Assembly: GCA_040285825.1 (NCBI GenBank)
Contig: JAUPSS010000001.1
Span: 496,001 to 560,000 of the forward strand
Reading direction: 5' to 3'
Length of the DNA: 64,000 nt
Source of the DNA: Eukaryota sp. TZLM1-RC
Taxonomy: Eukaryota; Metamonada: BaSk clade
Shown: positions 9,274 through 21,406 of the stretch, one piece after another
How positions within the stretch are numbered: position 1 is the first letter of the stretch
Layout: every line of letters starts with the position of its first letter
Translations under genes and position numbers: made by a program
Notes under the pieces: model-generated
Seen by the model: the letters and a program-made list of their open reading frames with translations, nothing else
Databases searched by the model: none
Told to the model about the DNA's origin: nothing

Positions 9274-12200
9274 CTACAATTTACTAAGATATGAATCATA
9301 ACTAGCATCTGTGGCGGCCTTGATGCTGTCCAACAACTTTCCATCAGTGAGACTCAGCTTGGTGACACTTGAGCCTGACAAAGACCCCTTGAAATACTGA
9401 ATCATAGGATCAAAGTAACTATGATTCCCAACAGGACACATCAAATAATTGATACTCAATTCTTTAGACTTTGCTAGAATTGCATCAAATCTAGACTCCC
9501 AGGTACGACCACTGGGATCTTTGGGGTGATTATCACCTGTGCCACAGTTGAACCTGGAGCCATGATTGGGAGCATCACCAACAATAAATATCATACGGTG
9601 ACCCTTCGGCCAAGAGAGTTCCAGAGCTTTATCCAATCCAGTACAAATGTCTTCAGGGGCATCACCACCTCCAGCAGCTCTTACACTGCGAATTTTGCTA
9701 CTCAGAGTGGATAGATTACCAAAAGGCAGGACCTCAAAAGGTGCAGAATCACCAATGTCGCGATCTAGAGTTAACCAAACAAAGAAAACATACAAGCTAC
9801 AAATCCAAGATTAACCTTAACGGTAGAGGTGTAACCATACGAAGAAGCAGTAGAAGATAAGGATTTTTCAAGCTCTCCGCCCATTCGTATAATGTTTTCA
9901 GCAGTTTCTGCGATATAAGAACCCATACTTGCAGTAGCATCAAACACAAATACCGCGGACATGTCAGTGTTGATGTCTTGTTTCTTGATGAAATCCAAGG
10001 ATAGTCCAGTGGATGGTTTAACTGAAGGCTTTGGCTTCTTATCATAGCTTGAATAGGAGGGCGTTGACTTGGAATTAGATCTAGACTTTGAGTTGGAATC
10101 TTTAGGTTCCTCACCACCAATACCAAAAACAGAACCAATCTTACCTAAAATACCAGAAGCTGTTCCTTTAGAACCAGATAGTCTGGGCATGGGGATACCA
10201 GCAGGATCACTGTTAACTTCCCAATGGCCGTACTTCTTGTAACACCGGGGATCATTCTTGTTCTTGCACTTAGAACCGTTCATACATTTATAAGGAATGA
10301 GAGGAAGACTACCATGAGAAAATTGGAAGCGATGTTTTGGATCAACAATGTCTCTACAACGTTCCCCATGGCGACATTCTTCACGTTCCAGATGGTGGAA
10401 AAGGGCACAGTGGCTTGCATCATCCTTGTCCCTACACCCACTACCAAAGCGGCAAATGTGTACAAAATTAGAAAGGTGGGTTTGTCCAGCGGCAGTTTTG
10501 GCTTTGGAACCATCGTAGTAGTACTCACAGGTCCAAGGATTGCGACACAATGGTTTAGATTCAGTGGATTCAGAGGTGGTTGGTGTGGTTGGTGTGGTTG
10601 GTGTGGCATTCCTAGTTGAAGTAGGGGCCTTCTCCATGGTTTGATCAGCAATAGATTTCGCTGAATGTAAGTGACGCTGAGCAGCATTGACAAAAACTTC
10701 CTTAAATGAAGCATACCCGTCTCCATTCAGCTTAAAACCTATGCAAACATCCTTTGATTTGCACTTCAATTGAGCATGAACAAATTCTAATGGAGGGAAT
10801 TTGAAAGCAGTTTCAGCACCAATTCTTTCCAGCTTAATTTCCCCATTATCTCTGTTGATCACAAGCCCAAACTTTATATAAAGTTCCTTCATTCGAGAAG
10901 GGAAATACAACCGTTGATTAGCAATTTGTTGACCATCGTGGAGATTTGTTGAATTGAAAACAATGACGTTACCTTCATTAAATGAAAAACACATTCCTGA
11001 AGCCTTAGCAATGATTTGCAGATGAAAATTCGTGGAAGCATTAACTTTAAAGGCAACACGAATGGGGTAACCATTGTTGAAGACCTCACGCAACTGCAAC
11101 GAGTTGCATAAAGGTTGAGGAGTTAACACAAAGCTATAACCTTTGCTACACTGGTTAGCATCTTCACTGTTGGTGGACAAATCAGCAGCATGGTCTAAAT
11201 ACTCCTTAGAGCTTACGTCGCCATCAGTTAGAACTAAAAAACCAGGTGTTACGGCATTCAAATCATTGAGTTGTTTTTGGGCTTCAGCAGAAAGCTCTTT
11301 GAAAGTTGACTTTGGCATTAGAATATGTCGAACATAAGAAAATGGAATCATTGGAGCTAAATGGCATTCAAAAGTGTGGTGACTATCAATAGAGAAAATA
11401 GTTTCAAGGCACATTTGGCATGTTACGGTGGACACGCCAACTTTCCTCTTTTCAGCAACCATTCTGGCTAAATCCCAAGCCAACACTTCAGATGCCTTGA
11501 TACAGCCCATATTTTGAATTAAGGAATAGTAAAATCTGATACGTTCGTTAGAATGGGTCTTGGACGGTAACTTGATGTAACTTCTGCCGGCATCATCCAA
11601 ATTTCCTTGGCTATAGTATAATGTTGCAGCAGTAAGGTGAACAAAAGAGGCAGGGTGCTTTGAAAGTTCATCGGAAAAGAATACAGAGATTGGTCCATAT
11701 CTGTGGAAGGTATTCGGACCCAAGTTGGTAAAGACAGTGTGGTCTGTTTTGAGAGCCCTGTCCTTATCGTATCCAATACCAACCTCCTCAGAATTAGCCT
11801 GTTGGTTCAATGTTATGGCAGCTTGAGCAATACCAGTAGCGAGCTGATTCAACTCCTTAAGAGCCTCATTGGGAAGATTCAATAACTTTTTCGATTCTTG
11901 TTGGGCAGCAACATCTACTTCCTGCCCACTAAGCCTTGAGAATTCATTTTTAGCAGCTGTAGCAAGATAATCTGCAACAGTTGAACGATTAGAGAACTTG
12001 TGCAGTCGGTGGTGATTGCGTGCAATGGATTCTATAGTATCGGAGTTGCCTAGCTTATTTTTCATAAAATTAAGAGAGTAAAAGTTGCCATGGGCTAATG
12101 AAGATAAGAATGGTTCTACCTTGATTCTATGGGTAGGCTTAAAACCTAAAATAAACTGGGCGATGCTGGCAATATTTTCGGGAACAGACTTTGTTCCAGA

Positions 12201-15200
12201 GGGTACAACAAACTTTCCAAGTTTAATGGCATTTTCGTAAAAATTAATCTCATGATCAGCAGATAATGAAGGTGGTCTCAATGAACCAACGATTTGGAAA
12301 ATCTTGCTAGAGGGATGTGAGAACATTTGCAAATGATTTGGATCACTCTGCTCAGTGCAACCAACTCTGTGACGGCATTCGTGGCGAGGATGGGGTGCAT
12401 TGTTGTGTTGATAGAGAGCTAGATGATTGTTATCAGTAGAGGAACAATTCTTATCTGGGCAGTTCAGACGGTTCAAATGAATGAAATGCTTAATATGGTC
12501 TGGGGACTTGTCAGTGCAACGAGTACCGTGACGACAAACAAAACGTTCATAGACCATTGGACCTGAACCACCGACAAAAGGATCTTCTGCAAGACGTACA
12601 TGGTTGAAATTATTGACGTGTTCTGAGGTAAGATCAACGCAATTCTTAAAAGGACATTGAACTCGATCGTGGTTATAAAGACATTTTTTGTTTTTTTCAC
12701 GACAATTGGTACCATTGGGACAGGAAGGTCGATGATAAAACGAAGCACGGTGTTTCTCACTTAGATTCTGACAATGAGGTCCGTCCCTACACGAAGGTGC
12801 ATGTTCAAAGGCAGCATCATGTCCAGGATCCTGATGATGGTGTAAACAATTCGTGAAATATTTACAAGGCTTGGTGTGAAAGAACAGCGCTGTATGGGTT
12901 TTTGACGAACGTAGAGAACAGTCAGTTCCATTGGGACAGATTGGGAGATGAATGAATCTTTGAGCATGATCTTTGTCTTTCAAATTTGTGCATTTGTTGG
13001 GTAACTGGGGGCAAGGAAGTTTCAAAGATTTGAGGTTGGTGGCTACAAGATCAGTTTTCAAAAGCGACGCACATTGATTGAGCTGGTCAGAAAATCCACT
13101 AAATATAATTGAATCAAAAAACTTGTGAAAAATGGAAAGTACAAATGATAAAACAGTCATTGCACCGGGAATAGGGTTTCTGAAAGCTCCACAACCAAGA
13201 GGGCAAATCACTAAATGAGTAATTCCGTGTTTAATGGCAGCTAAAAAGACACAAGTCCATCTCTTGTATAGTAATTGTAAATCATCAAAATGAGCATAGT
13301 CTTCACCAAAGTTTTCAACTTCTGAGATTTCTGGCTCCTGAGGAGCAGCAGTACTTATAATGGTAACTCTTTGTGGTTTTTCAAGCAATTGACATCCAGT
13401 AGCTTCAGTTGTTTTGAAAATTTCCACATTTTCGGTAACTACAACATCAATTTTAGCTGTTTTCCATGGATATGCTACCCTTTGGCCAGAAACTACCTGT
13501 CCACCATACTGTTCAGGATCCAAAGCAGCACCTAGAGTTGTTCTTCTGAAAAGTGATTCTTCCTGAGCACTGGCACCCGTGAGATAACCACCACCAGGAT
13601 GTTCCTCATTGGCCATATTGAGGACACCAACAACTCTGTTCCTGTTGGGTTTGATAGAAATAGCGCATTCAAGACAGTCTTTGGGCATGGGCTGGACTGA
13701 GGAGGTCTTTTTCTGTTCCAGAGGCGAAAAACTGTGGTTAATCACATCATCAAAGGAGTAGACATGGTTAATCAAATTAGGAACGTGAAGTTTAACCTCG
13801 GTTTTGTTTTTTGTGTTGTTATCAAAGATGGCATATTTGTTGCCTCCCACAGCACTAATTGTATGAGCTTGGACAATACATAGCGCCAGTCTATACGCAC
13901 CATTAGAACGTCGTCTTATGTTGTTGACATCAAACTTAGAAAGCACTGTCTCCATGAAACTTCCATACTTGTTGATCAATGTATTATAGCTTTTAGCAAG
14001 TGTAAGATGAGGTGATTCTTCTTTCAACAGCATTGGTAACGGAAAGCCAAAATGAAGACGATTAACAAAAGCAACAATTGATTCAACTTCCGAGTCTTCC
14101 CTTAACTTAAAAGAGGACTTCTCATTGATTGGACATCTATTGTGTTCAGTGAGTAAAATTAAACGACGGCCGAAAGTAACCAACCAGCATCTCTTTTCCG
14201 TAAGATCAAATGTTGTAATAAGAGCAGCTTTTGCAAGTTCCAAATCAGTTTGTGGTACGATAGCGAGCTCCCAAGCATGCTTAATCTTAAGATCAGATGC
14301 AGCACCTCGATGGATGACCACGATAAAGTCATGGATTTGCTTAGATGCGGAATTAAGTGATTGAGAGAGATTCGTTTCGGATGACTTGGAAAACACATCA
14401 AATTTGGCAATTGATATTCCCTTTTTGTTCTCATTTACCAATTCAATGACACAATTAGGAAGTTTGGATTGGAGTGACTTTTGTATAGTTGAGGCGTTCT
14501 TCCCACTAGAATAAATGGCTGTCAACTCAATCTTTTCATGATAAACGTTGATATGCATCTCGCTTGCACTAAGCCAAATGTTATTATCTCCAAGAATCAG
14601 ATCTAGAGCACGGACTGGTTCTACTTTTCTACAATTAAATGTCACCAGAAAGAATTGTGGGGAGATTTCTTGAACAGAAAAAGTACCTCCATCCTGAAGA
14701 ATCATTTTGGCAACTTCTTCTACACGATGCAGAGGAAAGGGCTTTTCAGGTTGGAAATACAAAGTGCAGGAAAAACTTTCATACTGCGCAACTTGTCTTT
14801 GAGGTAGTAGATTGCGGAAAACATGGACTTTGATGTTGGTAAACTCTTCAATGCAAGGTCTGATCTGAGGTTCTGCCCAAATACGACGCAGCGATTCATC
14901 TTGCATATCCTTCTCTTGGAGGAAAAGATAAGCTTGTGTTTCTTGATAGGAGGTCATATCTCTATCTATGGGGAAAAGATTGTTTTGTGAAGGATCTGGC
15001 TCCGGTTCTGAAGATGGTTCAGGATGGACAGAAGGGAAAGGGCATGGCATAGGATCATCATAGTGACTACTTTCGGTTTCGGAACTACTACTAGTATCGT
15101 GTACAACATTGTGTGGATTGACGTTAATTAATGAGGGGAACAAACTAGGGCCTGGTTCAAACGCTACATCTTCGGGAGGCTCAAACGGAGAGCTTTCAGC

Positions 15201-15380
15201 AGGGTCGGATAAATCCAATACAACAGTCTTGTGACTTGGATTGAAAAAATCGGGGAATGGTGCCTTGACCATCAATATCCTATTCTTGTTCAATTGGTGA
15301 GGAGGAGAATTATAAGCAAAAATTTGGTGAAGTTTACACATTTCAATGATTGTTACATTTGCACTTCTCCACACAAACAT
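9274..15380 (-). CDS. Giant PARG (DUF2263) protein with about 13 PBZ-like zinc fingers and a vWA domain
   Basis: CDS is complement(join(9274..9764, 9794..15380)), 2,025 residues, removing a 29-nt intron (GTATGT...CTAG). Splicing restores GFVAYRDIGD, the expected vWA core. Residues ~540-760 are a microbial-type poly(ADP-ribose) glycohydrolase domain; HPGGGYLTGASAQEESLF keeps the GGG and QEE catalytic signature. Residues ~800-1030 and ~1600-1710 hold about 13 repeats near C-x5-C-x6/7-H-x5-H, the PBZ (PAR-binding zinc finger) spacing. A beta-rich domain at ~1415-1545 resembles the kinase-PARG C-termini. The vWA (from ~1803) has the MIDAS-like DATASM and GDAPNHG, as in alpha-kinase-type vWA. It probably binds and hydrolyses poly(ADP-ribose). 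The start could instead be the Met at ~15,272. The stop is TAG. Confidence 0.85.
9765..9793 (-). other. 29-nt spliceosomal intron
   Basis: GTATGT donor, TTAAC shortly before the CTAG acceptor. Its removal joins the two vWA halves in frame as GFVA-YRD. Confidence 0.85.
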
Positions 15381-16227
15381 AGCATAATTGTGTTGGTAAT
15401 TATATCATCCATGTACAATTTTGCAACTAATTCAAAGAAGAAAAGAGACTGTATAAATAGTCAATCACTGTTTCCCTAGGGATAAGAAAGGCTCTTGTTT
15501 CTATTTTGAATTGAATCGTGTTATTGATGATATTTGTCTCATCGGTATGATACTCTTCATTAAAAATCAACTACACTTAACAAAATAGCCGTGTGCTTCC
15601 AAAGTATTTGTTTTCAGTTTTTTTACTTTGTTGTTTATACATAAACCTTGTACAAAAAACAGAAATAAGTCGTTGCTATATTTGAGGTAAAAAATAAACA
15701 AATGAATAGAAATGAATAAAATCACCACATGTTTGGATTATGGCGACCATGGATTGCGAGGAAATTAGATCATAATTTTTCTGAATCAATGTGAAATAAC
15801 AAACGATGATTAGATCATTGAAAATGATTTGAGATAGAGTTGGACAAAACTCGACTGAGAAGGTCCAGTTGCAGTTAGTTAGATGGAATATGGAATATTT
15901 TCAGATAACGTGTAATCAATGTGCTTATTCGAGATCAATGCACTTATTTAAAATATGCTTAAAATCTGATTTCCTTTAATGAATGTTCATTCTTTTAAAT
16001 CATGGATGAAAAATTCCAAGAATACTAAACTGTAGTAAAAGGCTATAACTTAAGACAAATATGGAGGCCTATCGCCACCACTATCCACTCAAAAATACTC
16101 TACAATACATAATGCTTTGATGGATGAAAATTTATGTTTCTGGAAAATTAATCAAAGACAGGATTCTTTTGGAACCATCCATAACCTTTGGCCACGTATA
16201 CTTTCTTCATTGTTTTAAACATCTTTT
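15381..16227. other. Divergent intergenic region between the PARG and kinase-PARG genes
   Basis: About 850 bp separate the divergently transcribed PARG and kinase-PARG starts. A TATAAATA-like element lies near 15,451, ~70 bp upstream of the PARG start. Otherwise no feature is seen. Confidence 0.5.
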
Positions 16228-19200
16228 ATGGTAAAGTCTTTTCCAGGATACCATTCTTGTCATGAAGTTGCTGCTGGAGCTTTTGGAGTAGTATACAAAG
16301 CTGTTTCTTGCAAGGATCAAAAACTTTATGCTATTAAACAGTTTTTCCTTCCTGCTGATAACCCTGAAGCATTGATGCGTGAGATTGCACCCATGAAACT
16401 CGACCATCCAAATATCTGTCGTGTTATTCGCCATTTTCGTCATTTTGATGGTCAGCATACCAGCGATTGCTTGGTGATGCCGTATTATGAGACGAATCTC
16501 ACCAATTTGATATATCATTCACATATTCGTGAAGATAACTCTCCAGGAGAACCTTTAGAAAATGACCTTGCATGGAAAATATTTTGGCAATTAGTAGAAG
16601 GTATACATTTTTTACATCAAAAAGAAATATGCCATAGGGATCTAAAGCCGGAGAATGTACTGCTGGATGAGCACCTCAATGTAGTGATTTGTGATTTTGG
16701 TTTGGCTAAACCTTTTGACAACATCAACGGCAACCCTTTTAATACATTAGCCACTCCAGCCTACTATCCCCCAGAACTAATTGCATCCGGTCAATATGGC
16801 CCAGCTGCTGACTACTTTGCATTAGGGGTGATTTTCTACGAGATGTTGGTAGGAAAAATGCCTTATGATCCCCTTCTCCCAGATCGTACACTTGAGCCAG
16901 GTGTGCTATCCAAGGTAAATGACCCAAAAGCAAAACAAATCATCGAGAACCTCTTGAATGTAAGACATGAACCAAGATCTTATTCTTTTGATAATCTAGT
17001 CAGGTGGTTACGTCATCGCTTCGATTCTTCATTCCCAACATCATCAGTTTATGAAGTCAACAATGATGATAACGGTCATGTAGATTTGATCGGTTCGGCA
17101 CGTGGTAGTCTTGCCACAGAGGAACCTAGTGCTCCTCCAATTCAAGAAACAACAAATTCTTATACAAACGACAGTCATGGAAGAGGCAACTCTTTTGTTA
17201 CTAAGCCGGAAGGATTGTACCAAATTAGTAAGCTCGACAGTATTCCCAAACACACTCTTCAAGTATCACAACCTTCTTCAGTCACCAAAGAACAAACAAT
17301 CTCAATACACTTTGTTGGTGAGGATGACGTTGAAAGAGTAACTTCTGTTCTTCCATCAATGTTTAGTTCAGTGCAACAAACTGGCAAGTCTGATTATCGT
17401 AATTTCTCTTGTTTGGAATTTCTCGTTTATTACACTTCAAATGAACATTCTGTCACTCTTAAACAACTCGTTAGGAATGGACTGGCCAGTAGTGTTGATT
17501 GTGGCCTGCTTAATTACCCTGTTATTAAAGGTAAAGCTGATCCGTTTCCTGAACACGTTTTTGAGGTTGTTCTTCATCCCTATCTTCGTTATTCGTCAAT
17601 TATTCAAGCAATTAATGTTTCAACAGTTGGTAAAAAGCACAGATTTTATGTTTTAAATGAGCGGAGGTTGCTGATCATGACTTCTAACTATGGTGATCTA
17701 TCCCCAGGGTCTAGCTTTTCCATAAGATTTAACGGACAGAAATGCACTTTTTGCATAGTTTATATGAAAGAGTATAACCCTCTGTCGCCTATTCCAGTAC
17801 TGTTTAATGACGAAACAGCCTCTGTTGATTTGGTGAGGGATACTTTCAGTTGTGTTGATGGGTCATACAACCCTTCACTCAATTTGGAATTATTATCATT
17901 ATATAGTGATCGCAGATACTTTTCCCTAAAACATTGTTTATTCATTAACTGTGTCTCCCAAGCCCACACCTTCTATTGTATTGAAAAAGGAAGGTACTTT
18001 ACTGGTGATGGAGCTAGCAACAGTTTGGAAGTTCAATCAATCACAAATTCTACTTACAGCTTTCCTCAATTAGTGCAATCTGTCTCTGGAACTCAGTTAC
18101 CACAATTGTATTTCAACGACAACACTTTTTGCCTCCAAGAACAGGATTGTTTGGAATGCATTACCCAATGGATGCCCTTGAACGACAAAAAAGTTGGGGT
18201 TTTGTGTATGGGAAGCCCGGACTCTCCTGGAGGTGAGTATTCAAGTGGATCCAATTCCCAAGAATCTTCTCTATTCCGCAGGACTACCTTGATGGCTGGT
18301 TTCGCAGGAGAACAGTTTGGTTCTAGAATCCATTCTTCCAGTCAACGTGTCCCTTATCCATGGGATTCTAACAACATTGATGTTGTGGTTACTGAAGGGG
18401 TAGAAGTCATCAAGAGTACAGAGGTTGATGGCTTAAGACCATTACCTTCCCCTTTTGAAATTGTTGTTTTAACCTCTTCTGCCCCTCAACATCCAGCTAT
18501 TAGAAAACACTTTAAATTTGGTCAAGATTTTGCTAAATTGGATGACTTAGAATTACTCTACAAGAGATGGACCTCTGTCTTTTTAGCTGCCATTAAGCAC
18601 GGAATTACTCATTTGGTGATTTGCCCCCTTGGTTGTGGATTTCTCAAAAATCCTATTCAAGGTAGCATGGAAGCATTGAAAAGTTTATTAATGGTTTTCT
18701 CGCCCTATTTCAGAAGTATTTGTTTCTCAGCTTTTGAAAACTTTTCACAGTTTTCTAATTTATTAAAACCAGAGTTGCCCTTACCTTCAAGACCTCCACA
18801 AATGTTCCACGAACTATTCATCCTCCCTTTTTTCACTCCAGGGTTAGGGTTATCTAGAGTTCTTCCTTGTTGTAAAAAGGGTTCAAAATGCGGAAAGTTC
18901 AAGAATATTCTTTCTCATCAAGCGTTTTTCTCTCATCAAGCTAGTACTGATTTGGTTCTCAATTGCCCTAATCCAATCAAGTCTATTGAACTTCCCACTC
19001 GGCGTCTTCTTAGGTCCCGCTACCAGATCTCGTTTCACTCAAATCCTTTCTGTTCCTTGGAAATTGCATTTTCCTTTGAAAGGGGTGAAAATTATTCCGG
19101 TTTTTGTGTCAAATTTGAATCTGGGCATGTCTCGGTATTCAATTCACCAACTTCCTCCATTGAAGATGGTCCTGTAATCAGCCAACAACTATGTGATTCC

Positions 19201-19404
19201 CTCTGTACATCTTCACTTGCACGGTTTGTTATGTTATTTTACCAAATTGATGGTGACTATTTTGTGGAAGTCCAAGTGTCCGACAATGGTTGTCTTCTTG
19301 CACCACTTTCATTGTCTCCACAAGAAAACGAAATGACCTTCCTACATGCCAGAATGACTGAACATAATGCCACTTTATTGGGATTTAAATATGGGTGCTT
19401 ATAG
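16228..19404 (+). CDS. Protein kinase fused to a degenerate PARG domain (paralogue 1)
   Basis: 1,058 residues, ATG at 16228, TAG stop, no intron. Residues ~10-262 are a Ser/Thr-type kinase: AGAFGVV (the first loop Gly is Ala), AIK lysine, HRDLKPEN, DFG and an APE-like PPEL, so probably active. A Ser/Thr-rich linker follows. Residues ~360-860 correspond to the pre-PARG and PARG regions of the 2,025-residue neighbour, sharing blocks such as AAIKHGITHLVICPLGCG. The PARG signature is altered: GGG reads GGE and QEE reads QES, removing the second catalytic Glu. Hydrolysis is therefore unlikely; ADP-ribose binding is possible. One PBZ-like finger lies at ~880-905, then a beta-rich C-terminal domain. 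The middle is nearly identical to 54,835-56,490 while both ends diverge. Confidence 0.85.
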   Translation: MVKSFPGYHSCHEVAAGAFGVVYKAVSCKDQKLYAIKQFFLPADNPEALMREIAPMKLDHPNICRVIRHFRHFDGQHTSDCLVMPYYETNLTNLIYHSHIREDNSPGEPLENDLAWKIFWQLVEGIHFLHQKEICHRDLKPENVLLDEHLNVVICDFGLAKPFDNINGNPFNTLATPAYYPPELIASGQYGPAADYFALGVIFYEMLVGKMPYDPLLPDRTLEPGVLSKVNDPKAKQIIENLLNVRHEPRSYSFDNLVRWLRHRFDSSFPTSSVYEVNNDDNGHVDLIGSARGSLATEEPSAPPIQETTNSYTNDSHGRGNSFVTKPEGLYQISKLDSIPKHTLQVSQPSSVTKEQTISIHFVGEDDVERVTSVLPSMFSSVQQTGKSDYRNFSCLEFLVYYTSNEHSVTLKQLVRNGLASSVDCGLLNYPVIKGKADPFPEHVFEVVLHPYLRYSSIIQAINVSTVGKKHRFYVLNERRLLIMTSNYGDLSPGSSFSIRFNGQKCTFCIVYMKEYNPLSPIPVLFNDETASVDLVRDTFSCVDGSYNPSLNLELLSLYSDRRYFSLKHCLFINCVSQAHTFYCIEKGRYFTGDGASNSLEVQSITNSTYSFPQLVQSVSGTQLPQLYFNDNTFCLQEQDCLECITQWMPLNDKKVGVLCMGSPDSPGGEYSSGSNSQESSLFRRTTLMAGFAGEQFGSRIHSSSQRVPYPWDSNNIDVVVTEGVEVIKSTEVDGLRPLPSPFEIVVLTSSAPQHPAIRKHFKFGQDFAKLDDLELLYKRWTSVFLAAIKHGITHLVICPLGCGFLKNPIQGSMEALKSLLMVFSPYFRSICFSAFENFSQFSNLLKPELPLPSRPPQMFHELFILPFFTPGLGLSRVLPCCKKGSKCGKFKNILSHQAFFSHQASTDLVLNCPNPIKSIELPTRRLLRSRYQISFHSNPFCSLEIAFSFERGENYSGFCVKFESGHVSVFNSPTSSIEDGPVISQQLCDSLCTSSLARFVMLFYQIDGDYFVEVQVSDNGCLLAPLSLSPQENEMTFLHARMTEHNATLLGFKYGCL

Positions 19405-19807
19405 CACAAACACGAGTTTGTTGACGACATTTTGTGTTTTCAATATTTGTAAATAAATTTTTTATCCAATGTGTGTAATTGAGAAAATGAGCATTTAAAA
19501 ACATTAAATGATCACCAAAGAGATTGAAAAATGAATACACATTACTGGAAGCGTATAATTTGGGAAAAGGGTCAAGGTAACTAAATGCAGTCAAAAGAAA
19601 CGATTGTAGGGACACTCATGAATCAATATCCGGAATCATGGCATGATTGGACAGTAATGAGTGTCATGAACGAATTTTCACGAATAATCATGGATATTGA
19701 TGTTGGTTGGAGAGGTTTTAAATTGGAACACGCAATGGTTCATAAATCAAAGTGAAATTGGTCACGTTTATTCTTTTCAAACGTGAATCACCATCAGTTT
19801 TCCCTAG
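19405..19807. other. AT-rich spacer, nothing recognised
   Basis: About 400 bp between the kinase-PARG and bZIP genes. AATAAA-like sequence follows the kinase-PARG stop. No other feature is seen. Confidence 0.5.
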
Positions 19808-21406
19808 ATGACAGACGGAGACCCTACATCCAACAGTTCGCAAATCTCTGAAGCAGAAAAGCAACAGAAGAGGCGTGAACAACACCGCCTAAGTGCCCGC
19901 AATTACCGTGCCCGCAAAAAAGCTGAGGTGACCTCTATGCAAGCCCGTATGCGCGAAATGGCATCTCAGAATGAGATGCTTCTGCGAGAAATTCAGATAC
20001 TAAGAGCTCGTCTTGCAAACGGTGAGTCACTTTCGACAGGCCGTGGTGGAAGTCCTGTTGCTGATGGTCAAAGGCATACCAGTTCTTGTCAACCTGACCA
20101 CCAGACTGAAAGTTATATCGCCCAAAGAACTGTATCCAACACTCGCAAATATGCTGTTCTACTTTCACAAATTCGCCAAGGAATCAGTAATCCTGGAACT
20201 CCTGACGAACACATAATCCATTTGTTAGATAAGGCATATTGCCAGATTTTAGGAATTTGCACATTCACCACTGATCAATGTACTTCCTGCCCATACCAAG
20301 ATACCCAAAGTTGTTTATGCTCGGATAGTAAACCAGCCTTTAATTTAATAAGTGGGCAGCCAGCAAATCATTTGTACACATCTTTCTATCCATGTGTCTC
20401 TCAACTGCTCCCTCAGATGGGGTACGGTTCAGACATGTCTACGCAACCCTCTCCTGCTAGTCATGAATCCATGTTCAAGAGTCCTGCATTTGAGCCATGT
20501 ATCAATAACTGTGCCCAGTGTCCCAATATTACATGTTCTTCTCGTTCCGTTCCTCCTGTTCAACCTGCGGTCATCTATCCTGGTAACCTGTATCCTTGTG
20601 TTAACAACTGCTCTATCTGCAAGAATGTCCACTGCACTCACAGGTCCCAACCATTAAGCTATCACCAAGGTAACGTGTTTCCTTGCATCAATGATTGTCA
20701 AAATTGTAAGAACCTGAACTGCCCGAATAGATCATTACCTCCCAGAATTCCATCCTCAGTAGTCCACAATGCAGTAACGTCCACTAACTCGAGAGTAACT
20801 GTTTCCTCCGATGATTCAGATGAACGTTCTGCAAGCGAACGTGAAGAGAAACTCAGTTGTCAAGCAATCTCTGTTTCCTTTTGTCAGCCTTTCCTACTGG
20901 GCAAGATGTTGTACGTACTCTACTCTGGTCCAGAAGATGAATATGACAAGGCTGCCATGGATAAGCAAAGAGTTGTTTTTGAACGCTGGTTACGGGAACA
21001 ATTGGTTACAAGATGTGGAAGCAACCTTGAAGAAGCTATTGCTAATGTCATGAATGAATTGACTAATTATGAGGTTCAACTCAAGGCTTTACTTCGCGAA
21101 AAGAAAGATTTAATAGAGTCTCTATGGTCCACTGCCTCGCCTTATGCTGAACAATGTTTGGCTCCATTTGCTGTTCCTTTCACCAGTAGTCAATGTACAT
21201 TGTCGCCTGGGCCTGATCTCACTGCATTTTCAGAAGCCAGTTCTCAATTGAGCAATATTATTGCCAAGCAACATAAACTTTTGTACAGAATTTTGAAGGT
21301 CACCAGACGGTATTCACCAAAGGTGGAAGCTGCTCTGTTTCTTGGTAGACATCCCTTCAATTCAGAAGAGGAGATGCTGGATGTTACTCTTCGAATGATG
21401 CTTTAG
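19808..21406 (+). CDS. Atypical bZIP transcription factor with Cys-rich repeats
   Basis: 532 residues, ATG at 19808, TAG stop. A bZIP domain fills residues ~18-70. The basic region REQHRLSARNYRARKKAEV keeps the S-A, R and RKK pattern, but the nearly invariant DNA-contacting Asn is His and the usual Ser/Cys before R is Tyr. A short zipper follows (M/N/L/L heptads). Around residues 225-315 are three repeats of the form P-C-[IV]-N-[ND]-C-x-x-C-x-N-x-x-C-x-x-R-S, which could bind metal, preceded by another Cys cluster. The C-terminal ~180 residues are helical, with no family I can name. It is probably a nuclear regulator with altered DNA preference. Confidence 0.8.
   Translation: MTDGDPTSNSSQISEAEKQQKRREQHRLSARNYRARKKAEVTSMQARMREMASQNEMLLREIQILRARLANGESLSTGRGGSPVADGQRHTSSCQPDHQTESYIAQRTVSNTRKYAVLLSQIRQGISNPGTPDEHIIHLLDKAYCQILGICTFTTDQCTSCPYQDTQSCLCSDSKPAFNLISGQPANHLYTSFYPCVSQLLPQMGYGSDMSTQPSPASHESMFKSPAFEPCINNCAQCPNITCSSRSVPPVQPAVIYPGNLYPCVNNCSICKNVHCTHRSQPLSYHQGNVFPCINDCQNCKNLNCPNRSLPPRIPSSVVHNAVTSTNSRVTVSSDDSDERSASEREEKLSCQAISVSFCQPFLLGKMLYVLYSGPEDEYDKAAMDKQRVVFERWLREQLVTRCGSNLEEAIANVMNELTNYEVQLKALLREKKDLIESLWSTASPYAEQCLAPFAVPFTSSQCTLSPGPDLTAFSEASSQLSNIIAKQHKLLYRILKVTRRYSPKVEAALFLGRHPFNSEEEMLDVTLRMML

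Noticed and set aside
10224-14364. Plus-strand open frames inside the PARG gene
   Set aside because: They are antisense shadows of a long conserved coding region.
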